This document shows positions 53,059 through 59,504 of a stretch of 64,000 bases of DNA, one piece after another. The stretch's first letter is position 1. Every line of letters begins with the position of its first letter. Source of the stretch: Hyphobacterium indicum (GTDB taxonomy: Bacteria; Pseudomonadota; Alphaproteobacteria; Caulobacterales; Maricaulaceae). Both the position numbers and the translations under genes were made by a program. The notes beneath the pieces are model-generated. The model did no database searches, had not been told where the DNA came from, and was given only the letters and a program-made list of their open reading frames with translations. The stretch spans positions 124,001 to 188,000 of the forward strand of contig NZ_QBDX01000004.1 in the NCBI RefSeq assembly GCF_003129605.1. The letters run 5' to 3'.

Positions 53059-53694
53059 TTGCAAAAGCGCTCACACGCAAAGGGTGTCCCCCCGCGGGCC
53101 TGGCAACGTATGCTTTCCGGGCGGCGGCTGGATTTGCTGGATCCGTCTCCGCTGGATGTGGAAATTGATGATATTGCCCATGGTCTGGCGCGCGTTGCGC
53201 GGTGGAATGGCCAGACCCGCGGCGCTTATGCCTTCTCGGTCGCCGAACACAGTGTGATTGTCGAGCGCATAGTCCGCACGCTCTATCCCCGGCTCGACCG
53301 CCGCTGGTATCTGGCGGCGCTGCTGCATGATTCATCGGAATATGTAATCGGCGATATGATCAGCCCGTTCAAGGCCGCGCTGGGCTATAATTACCGGGAA
53401 TTCGAGGACCGGCTGGAAGCCGCCGTCCATATCCGTTTCGGCCTGCCGCCGAAAACCCCGGCCGATATCAAGCGCAGGATCAAGCGCGCAGACCGGATCT
53501 GCGCCCATCTGGAAGCGGTCCAGATCGCCGGTTTCGGCGAAAAGGAGGCGCGGCAGTTTTTCGGTCCTGTACCGTCTCAGATTGATCTGGAAATCCGGCC
53601 CGTTCCCGCCAACAAGGCACAGGCCCTGTTCATGGACCGCTTCCATGCATTGATGGCGGATATCGAGCCCGCCCGGAAACGGCGGTCCGCATGA
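53059..53694 (+). CDS. HD-domain phosphohydrolase, YfbR-like
   Basis: The 211-residue protein has the HD-type ligand set in VAEHSVIVERI and ALLHDSSEYVIGD, with a later Asp in RIKRADRICAHLEA, as in the 5'-nucleotidase YfbR. It probably dephosphorylates a nucleotide. A TTG start at 53059 is used with AAGGA 9 bp upstream; the first in-frame ATG at 53110 would cut off the conserved PRAWQ region. It overlaps the NadQ gene by ATGA, hinting at a link to NAD or nucleotide metabolism. Confidence 0.82.
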   Translation: MQKRSHAKGVPPRAWQRMLSGRRLDLLDPSPLDVEIDDIAHGLARVARWNGQTRGAYAFSVAEHSVIVERIVRTLYPRLDRRWYLAALLHDSSEYVIGDMISPFKAALGYNYREFEDRLEAAVHIRFGLPPKTPADIKRRIKRADRICAHLEAVQIAGFGEKEARQFFGPVPSQIDLEIRPVPANKAQALFMDRFHALMADIEPARKRRSA

Positions 53695-54644
53695 GTATTC
53701 CTCCTGTCGCTGTCGGCCTGAATGCCGTCGTCATGGCGGCGGGACTGGAGGCGCCCCAGGTCCTGGTCGTCCCGCGCGGCAGCAACGAGCCCGCCCTGCC
53801 TTTTGGCCCGTTTGATCCGGCGCGCCACCGGACATTCGAGATCGGCTTGCGGGAATGGGTGAGCGAGCAGGCCCATTTCCAGCTTGGCTATGTCGAGCAG
53901 CTCTACACCTTCGGCGACCGGGGCCGCGAGGCACCGCTGGCGGACCTGCCGTCCTCGGATGAGGCGAGGATCATATCCATCGGCTATCTGGCCCTGACAC
54001 CGGAAGCGGCTGACCTGCCCTCGGGCGGCGGTGAATGGCACAACTGGTACCATTATTTTCCGTGGGAGGACTGGCGCGCCGGCAAACCCGCCATCCTTGA
54101 AGGGCAGATCGAGCCGGCACTGCGCCGCTGGATCGACGAAGCCGAGACCGACGGCCGCCGCGCCGCCCGCCGCGACCGCGCCCGCAGCACATTCGGTCTC
54201 GATGGCCGCGCCTGGAACGAGGAGCGCTGTCTTGACCGCTATGAACTGCTCTACAGCTCGGGTCTGATTGCCGAGGCGGCGCGTGACCGCAAGGAGGCTC
54301 AGGGCATGCCGCCGGTCAGCCGCTCCATGGCCTCTGACCACCGGCGGATCGTCGCCACCGCCATCAGCCGCCTGCGCGGCAAGATCAAATACCGCCCCGT
54401 AGTCTTCGAACTGATGCCCGACACTTTCACCCTGTCGCGCCTGCAACAGGTCGTGGAGGGCATTGTCGGCTTCCCCCTCCACAAGCAGAATTTCCGCCGC
54501 GCCCTTGACCGCACCGGCTTTGTCGAGGGTACCGGCAGGATGCTGGCGCGTACCGGCGGCCGCCCGGCCGAACTCTTCCGCTATCGCCGCGAAGTCCTGC
54601 GCGACGGACAGGCCACCGGTATTGCCATTCCCCGCTCCCGGTAA
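53691..54644 (+). CDS. nadQ: NAD biosynthesis regulator NadQ (Nudix-like plus winged helix)
   Basis: The 317-residue protein has a degenerate Nudix-like N-terminal domain (VGLNAVVMAAGLEAPQVLVV, then RTFEIGLREWVSEQ). It lacks a proper catalytic Nudix box, so it should bind, not cleave, a ligand. The C-terminal ~110 residues (AISRLRGKIKYRPVVFEL, FTLSRLQQVVEGI, NFRRALDRTGFVEGTG) look like the NrtR/NadQ winged helix. NadQ was described by comparative genomics as the alphaproteobacterial repressor of nadABC. nadA follows on the same strand with palindromes in its promoter. Confidence 0.85.
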   Translation: MSIPPVAVGLNAVVMAAGLEAPQVLVVPRGSNEPALPFGPFDPARHRTFEIGLREWVSEQAHFQLGYVEQLYTFGDRGREAPLADLPSSDEARIISIGYLALTPEAADLPSGGGEWHNWYHYFPWEDWRAGKPAILEGQIEPALRRWIDEAETDGRRAARRDRARSTFGLDGRAWNEERCLDRYELLYSSGLIAEAARDRKEAQGMPPVSRSMASDHRRIVATAISRLRGKIKYRPVVFELMPDTFTLSRLQQVVEGIVGFPLHKQNFRRALDRTGFVEGTGRMLARTGGRPAELFRYRREVLRDGQATGIAIPRSR

Positions 54645-54669
54645 GTCCGGCCGGTTCTGACGCCACCGG

Positions 54670-54698
54670 TTGACGCCAGCACGGACGCGGCCTATTTA
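54670..54698 (+). promoter_or_regulatory. Near-consensus promoter of nadABC
   Basis: TTGACG (54670-54675) and TATTTA (54693-54698) are separated by 17 bp. Transcription would begin about 54705, inside the first palindrome. It is the best promoter match in the nadQ-nadA gap. Confidence 0.7.
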
Positions 54699-54699
54699 G

Positions 54700-54712
54700 G
54701 CTCAATAAGAGC
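54700..54712. promoter_or_regulatory. Predicted NadQ operator 1
   Basis: GCTCAATAAGAGC is an imperfect palindrome with GCTC/GAGC arms. It overlaps the predicted transcription start of nadA. It shares its arms and length with the second site 60 bp downstream. Confidence 0.6.
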
Positions 54713-54757
54713 AAAAGGCGGTCAACTCATCTGGCCGTCTTTCTTCAGGCCTCACAA

Positions 54758-54774
54758 ATGCTCATTTTGAGCAT
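54758..54774. promoter_or_regulatory. Predicted NadQ operator 2
   Basis: ATGCTCATTTTGAGCAT is a 17-bp palindrome with perfect 7-bp arms, ending 16 bp before the nadA start codon and directly before its GGGAG ribosome-binding site. Its inner GCTCA/TGAGC core matches operator 1. Confidence 0.7.
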
Positions 54775-54790
54775 AAAGGGAGAGATCGTC

Positions 54791-55924
54791 ATGGATCGCA
54801 TGGACTGGACCCGCCCCAACTGGCATTGCGACTCAGGATCGGCCGATACATCCGCTGACGCCGCGCTGGTTTATGATGACGACGTCAAGGCGGAGACCGA
54901 TCATCTCTATGAACGCGTCAAGGATGTGATCCTGCCCGATGAATGGCCCGTATATGCGCCGCTGATTGCCGCCATCAACCGGCTGAAGAAGGAACGCGGC
55001 GCGATCATTCTGGCCCACAACTACATGACGCCGGAAATCTTCAACTGCGTCGGCGATCTCTCCGGCGACAGCCTGGCGCTGGCCCGCATGGCCGCAGATG
55101 TGGAAGAGGACATCATCGTCCAGGCCGGCGTCCACTTCATGGCCGAAACCGCCAAGATCATGTGTCCGGACAAGACCGTCCTGATCCCCGACATGCGCGC
55201 CGGCTGTTCGCTGGCGGAAAGCATCACCGGCGAGGACGTCGCCGCCATCAAGGCGAAATATCCGGACTATCCGATTGTCACTTACGTCAACACCTCCGCC
55301 GCGGTGAAAGCCGAGGCCGATGTCTGCTGCACTTCCGGCAATGCCGTCCAGGTGGTGGAATGGGCCGCGAAGGAATGGGGCACGGATACCGTCATTCTCA
55401 TCCCCGACGAATTCCTCGCCCGCAATGTCGCGGCCAACACCGATATCCGCATCCTGACATGGAAAGGCGCGTGCGAAGTCCATGAGCGCTTCACCGCCGA
55501 AGATGTCGAGGCTCTACGCGAAGGCCATCCCGGCGTCGTCGTGCTCACCCACCCGGAAAGCCCGGTCGATGTCGTGCGGGCCGCAGACTATGCCGGTTCG
55601 ACAGCGGGCATGGCGGCTTATGTGAAGAATAATCAGCCGGCCAAGGTCGTACTGCTCACCGAATGCTCGATGAGTGACAATGTCGCCATTGAAAATCCCG
55701 GCGTGAAATTTGTCCGCCCCTGCAATCTCTGCCCGCACATGAAGCGGATCACCTTGCAGAATATCTATGATGCACTGCGCTATAACCGGCATGAGGTCGA
55801 GGTCGACGAGACAACCGCCGCACGCGCCCGCATCTCGATCCAGCGCATGCTGGACCTGCCAAAGCCCGACAGCCCGGCACAATTCGACAAGGACCGCGCC
55901 CCGGTCGAGGTGGAACTGGTCTAG
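54791..55924 (+). CDS. nadA: Quinolinate synthase
   Basis: The 377-residue 4Fe-4S enzyme condenses iminoaspartate with DHAP to quinolinate. Candidate cluster ligands are Cys139 (RAGCSLAES), Cys228 (GACEVHERF) and Cys314 of CNLCPHM, spaced as in E. coli NadA. AHNYMTPEIFNCVGD and VCCTSGNAVQVV are also conserved. The ATG at 54791 follows GGGAG. An upstream ATG at 54758 lies inside the operator palindrome and was rejected. Confidence 0.95.
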   Translation: MDRMDWTRPNWHCDSGSADTSADAALVYDDDVKAETDHLYERVKDVILPDEWPVYAPLIAAINRLKKERGAIILAHNYMTPEIFNCVGDLSGDSLALARMAADVEEDIIVQAGVHFMAETAKIMCPDKTVLIPDMRAGCSLAESITGEDVAAIKAKYPDYPIVTYVNTSAAVKAEADVCCTSGNAVQVVEWAAKEWGTDTVILIPDEFLARNVAANTDIRILTWKGACEVHERFTAEDVEALREGHPGVVVLTHPESPVDVVRAADYAGSTAGMAAYVKNNQPAKVVLLTECSMSDNVAIENPGVKFVRPCNLCPHMKRITLQNIYDALRYNRHEVEVDETTAARARISIQRMLDLPKPDSPAQFDKDRAPVEVELV

Positions 55925-55930
55925 CAACAG

Positions 55931-57424
55931 ATGCCCCGTCCCATCCTCATCATCGGGGCCGGCATTGCCGGGCTCTGGACGGCGCTGAAATTGGCGCCGC
56001 AGCCCGTCATCCTGTTGACCGGCGCGCCGCTGGGGAAAGGGGCCGCCACAGGCTGGGCGCAGGGCGGTGTCGCCGTGGCCGCCGGTCCGGGCGACAGTGC
56101 CGATGCACACAGGCAGGACACGCTGGCGGCAGGGGCCGGGCTGACCCGCCCGGAGGCTGCGCGCGCGCTGGCGTCGGGTATTTCCGGGGAGATCAAAGCC
56201 CTTCGCGCGCTCGGCGTGCCTTTTGAGGAAGACGCGGACGGGCAACTCGCCATGGGGCTGGAAGCCGCACACAGTTTTCCGCGCATCGCCCATATCAAGG
56301 GCGATCAGGCCGGAGCCCTCATCCTGGAAACCCTGATCCGCGAAGTCCGGGCGGCCCCGCACATCACCCTCCGCGAGGGCTGGTACGCCACCGCCCTCCT
56401 GCCGGCCACGGATGGCGGCTGCGCCGGGGTCGTGGCCCGGACACCCGCGGGAGACCGCCAGACCATCACTGCCCGTCAGACCGTGCTGGCAACCGGCGGC
56501 TATGGCGGCCTGTTCGCCGATACGACCAGCCCGCGCGGGGCCCGGGGACAGGCCATGGCCATGGTGGCGCGCCTCGGCGGTGAAATCCGCAATCCGGAAT
56601 TTGTCCAGTTTCACCCCACCGCCATCTGCACCGGCGCCGACCCGCTGCCGCTGGCCACCGAAGCCCTGCGCGGTGACGGGGCGGTTCTGGTGGATCAGAC
56701 GGGCCGCTCCATCACGGCCGGCCAGGACCTCGCCGCCCGCGATATTGTCGCCCGCGCCGTGCACCGCGCCTTGCAGACAGGCGGCGGCGCCTATCTGGAT
56801 GCAAGGCGCGCCGTCGGCGAAAGATTTCCGGACGCCTTTCCCGGCGTGTTTGCCGCCTGTATGGCAGCCGGAATTGATCCGCGCCGCAACCCCATTCCGG
56901 TCGCCCCTGCGGCGCACTACACGATGGGCGGGATCGCCACGGACATTGACGGGCGCACGACAATCGGCGGCCTCTGGGCCGTCGGGGAATGTGCGTGTAA
57001 TGGCCTGCACGGGGCCAACCGCCTCGCCTCCAACTCGCTGGCGGAAGGTCTGGTCTTCGGTCACCGGGCGGCAAAGGCGCTCCGGTCGGCGACACGCCCC
57101 CGCTTCACCCCCCTGCCCGCGAGCGAGCCCCCCGTCCTGCCGCGCATCGCCCTTAACGGACTGCGGCGCGCCATGAGCGATCTGGCCGGCGTGACCCGCA
57201 ATGAGGCCGGCCTGCGCGATCTGATCAGCCGCATCGGCCGCTTGCAGGCGCGTTATGGCGACGCCAATGAAATCCGCGTTGCCGGGATGATCGCGCAGGC
57301 GGCTCTCGCCCGCACCGAGAGCCGCGGCGGACATTACCGCGAGGACTGGCCACAAACCGCCGCACGCGCTATCGACACCCGGCTCAATCCTGTTCTCGAA
57401 GCCAGACTGGTCGCCGCCGAATGA
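55931..57424 (+). CDS. nadB: L-aspartate oxidase
   Basis: This 497-residue flavoenzyme oxidises aspartate to iminoaspartate for NadA. It has the FAD motif IIGAGIAGLWTALKL, GWAQGGVAVA, ATGGYGGLF, EFVQFHPTAI and the active-site HYTMGGIATD. LWAVGECACNGLHGANRLASNSL closes the FAD domain. Its last 156 bases are part of the 278-bp tandem duplication, and the stop overlaps a nadC-type ATG by 4 bp. The protein itself is complete. Confidence 0.95.
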   Translation: MPRPILIIGAGIAGLWTALKLAPQPVILLTGAPLGKGAATGWAQGGVAVAAGPGDSADAHRQDTLAAGAGLTRPEAARALASGISGEIKALRALGVPFEEDADGQLAMGLEAAHSFPRIAHIKGDQAGALILETLIREVRAAPHITLREGWYATALLPATDGGCAGVVARTPAGDRQTITARQTVLATGGYGGLFADTTSPRGARGQAMAMVARLGGEIRNPEFVQFHPTAICTGADPLPLATEALRGDGAVLVDQTGRSITAGQDLAARDIVARAVHRALQTGGGAYLDARRAVGERFPDAFPGVFAACMAAGIDPRRNPIPVAPAAHYTMGGIATDIDGRTTIGGLWAVGECACNGLHGANRLASNSLAEGLVFGHRAAKALRSATRPRFTPLPASEPPVLPRIALNGLRRAMSDLAGVTRNEAGLRDLISRIGRLQARYGDANEIRVAGMIAQAALARTESRGGHYREDWPQTAARAIDTRLNPVLEARLVAAE

Positions 57425-57823
57425 TACCGCCCCTGCCCCATGATATTGTCCGCGATGCGGTCCAGCGCGCCTTTGCCGAAGACATCACCGGTGCCGGGGA
57501 TGTCACCTCGCTGGCTGTCATTCCGGCAGACCGGAAGGCGCGCTTTGAAATCCGCGTAGCCGGGATGATCGCGCAGGCGGCTCTCGCCCGCACCGAGAGC
57601 CGCGGCGGACATTACCGCGAGGACTGGCCACAAACCGCCGCACGCGCTATCGACACCCGGCTCAATCCTGTTCTCGAAGCCAGACTGGTCGCCGCCGAAT
57701 GATACCGCCCCTGCCCCATGATATTGTCCGCGATGCGGTCCAGCGCGCCTTTGCCGAAGACATCACCGGTGCCGGGGATGTCACCTCGCTGGCTGTCATT
57801 CCGGCAGACCGGAAGGCGCGCTT
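57268..57823 (+). repeat. 278-bp direct tandem duplication spanning the nadB end and nadC start
   Basis: Bases 57268-57545 are repeated directly at 57546-57823. I found one difference, T57280 against A57558, a silent Val change. Each unit begins with TGAAATCCGCG, and the same 11 bases occur once more at 57824-57834 inside nadC. The duplication therefore arose between an 11-bp match in nadB and in nadC. Each unit contains the nadB tail, the ATGA overlap and the first 42 or so codons of nadC. Confidence 0.95.
57421..57702 (+). pseudogene. Chimeric NadC-NadB frame created by the tandem duplication
   Basis: The first nadC start codon opens a 93-codon frame. It encodes the first 45 residues of NadC (MIPPLPHDIVRDAV...) and then, because TGAAATCCGCG is in the same phase in both genes, the last 48 residues of NadB. 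It overlaps nadB by ATGA at its start and the intact nadC by ATGA at its end. The product lacks both active sites and is probably inert, but its position keeps translation coupled from nadB to nadC. Confidence 0.85.
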
Positions 57824-58544
57824 TGAAATCCGCGCCCGCAGCAATGGACTGGTCTGCGGCCTGCAGCCCGCCATGGAAGCCTTCATCCAGGCCGGTGCGG
57901 ACCTGTCACTGGATGTTCTCGCCAATGACGGCGACCCGGTTGAGCCCGGCGAAACGGTGATGAGTGTTGATGGACCAGTGCGCGCCATCATGCTGGCCGA
58001 ACGCACGGCGCTGAATTTTCTCGGCCGGATGAGCGGCATCGCCACGCTGACACGCCGCTATGTCGATGCCGTGGTCGGGACAAAGGCGAAAATCGTCCAT
58101 ACCCGCAAGACCACGCCGGGCCTGCGGGCCTTCGAGATACAGGCCGTGCGCGCCGGTGGCGGGTCACCGCACCGCTACAATCTGTCAGATGCCATCCTGA
58201 TCAAGGACAATCATGCCGCCATTGCCGGCAGCCCGGCCGCCGCCGTCCGCGCCGCGCGCGAACAGGCCGGTCATATGCTGCGGATCTCTTGCGAGATCGA
58301 CCGGCTGGAAGATCTCGCCGGGGTGATGAAGGCGGGCGCCGACGTCGTCCTGCTGGACAATTTCACGCTGGAGGATTTACGCGCCGCCGTGGTGCAGGCG
58401 GCGGGCCGTTTGCGGCTGGAAGCCTCGGGCGGCGTCACCCTGGAAACCGTGGGTGACATTGCCGGAACCGGCGTCGACATCATCTCCGTCGGCGCGCTGA
58501 CGCACTCCGCCACCAATTTCGATTTTGGTCTGGACGCTGTCTGA
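57699..58544 (+). CDS. nadC: Nicotinate-nucleotide pyrophosphorylase (carboxylating)
   Basis: The 281-residue enzyme converts quinolinate and PRPP to nicotinate mononucleotide. It has ERTALNFLGRMSGIAT, KIVHTRKTTPGLRAFE, GGGSPHRYNLSDAILIKDNH, CEIDRLEDL, VLLDNF and the C-terminal SVGALTHSA. This is the intact copy; its first ~42 codons are also present upstream in the chimeric frame. It is the last gene of nadABC and converges on the cell-wall hydrolase gene. Confidence 0.96.
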   Translation: MIPPLPHDIVRDAVQRAFAEDITGAGDVTSLAVIPADRKARFEIRARSNGLVCGLQPAMEAFIQAGADLSLDVLANDGDPVEPGETVMSVDGPVRAIMLAERTALNFLGRMSGIATLTRRYVDAVVGTKAKIVHTRKTTPGLRAFEIQAVRAGGGSPHRYNLSDAILIKDNHAAIAGSPAAAVRAAREQAGHMLRISCEIDRLEDLAGVMKAGADVVLLDNFTLEDLRAAVVQAAGRLRLEASGGVTLETVGDIAGTGVDIISVGALTHSATNFDFGLDAV

Positions 58545-58546
58545 CG

Positions 58547-59305
58547 CTAGAGGTCGCGTTCCAGCTCGGCGCGTTCGCGGCGGCTCGGGAAGCGGTAGAA
58601 GATGTGGGTGCCGATCTGTCCGGTCTGCACCAGCGAATCATTCCAGTGCGGATCAACCGCCGTCGTATGGTAATGCGTTGCACGGCGGGTGCGCGGTGGT
58701 GCAAAGCCGATGGCGACATGTTCGGCCACCAGTTGTGACCGGCGCCAGGCGCGGCCGCGCGGCGCGCGGGTCATCGAGCCATCGCAGGTAAAGCTGAACT
58801 GGCAGCCGGTGACACGTTCAGAGCCCTCATAGACCACACCGCAAATCGTGTCCGGATAGACCCGGTGATTGACGCGGTTCATGATGACTTCCGCCACTGC
58901 GGCCTGACCCGTGAAGCTTTCGCCGCGGGCCTCGTAATAAATGGCTTCGGCCAGACAATTGATCTCCGCCGCACTGAAGCGGGCGCGATCAATATGAGTG
59001 GCATCAAAGGTCCGCAGATCCACACCGACCGGCCGCATCAGGACGCGTGCGCCCTCAAGCTCGTCTGCGGCCAGCGTCAGGGACGCCGCGCGCAGCCCGT
59101 AGGGGGCAGACCATCCCAGCAGGTCCTCGGTTTCGACATGCCGGTTGGCCAGCTCGCGCCAATAGGCCGCGTCATCCTGGGAGCCCGCGCGCATGGCCGC
59201 CAGAGGCAGCAGCGCAGCGCACAGCACAAAAGCCAGAACCGATCCGGCGATTCTGGCAATGCGCGTCTTTCGCGCAGGAAATTCTGTCGTCGCCTTGGCG
59301 GTCAT
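58547..59305 (-). CDS. Cell wall hydrolase, SleB (Hydrolase_2) family
   Basis: The 252-residue protein has an N-terminal TM or signal anchor (IAGSVLAFVLCAALLPLAAM). A C-terminal SleB-like domain contains LAEAIYYEARGESFTGQAAVAEVIMNRV, with the catalytic Glu, VYEGSERVTGCQFSFTCDG, and a final THIFYRF. It would cut peptidoglycan glycan strands in the periplasm. ATG at 59305 was chosen since the frame up to 59380 lacks an RBS and puts a soluble tail before the anchor. Confidence 0.87.
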   Translation of the reverse strand: MTAKATTEFPARKTRIARIAGSVLAFVLCAALLPLAAMRAGSQDDAAYWRELANRHVETEDLLGWSAPYGLRAASLTLAADELEGARVLMRPVGVDLRTFDATHIDRARFSAAEINCLAEAIYYEARGESFTGQAAVAEVIMNRVNHRVYPDTICGVVYEGSERVTGCQFSFTCDGSMTRAPRGRAWRRSQLVAEHVAIGFAPPRTRRATHYHTTAVDPHWNDSLVQTGQIGTHIFYRFPSRRERAELERDL

Positions 59306-59504
59306 TCCAGCCCCGTCATGCGTTAATTCCAGCCCGGCGTCTATATTACCAGAGAAGATGACTATTCGCTGAATAGACACCCGCCGGGGAGCGCGGTCGA
59401 TTATAGCCAGCGCCAGTCGGCGTCAAGCATTTGTCACGATTACAAATGGGTTACTATTCCGGCCATTTCAACAGCCGCAAGACTTCCCATTGTGATTCAG
59501 ACGC

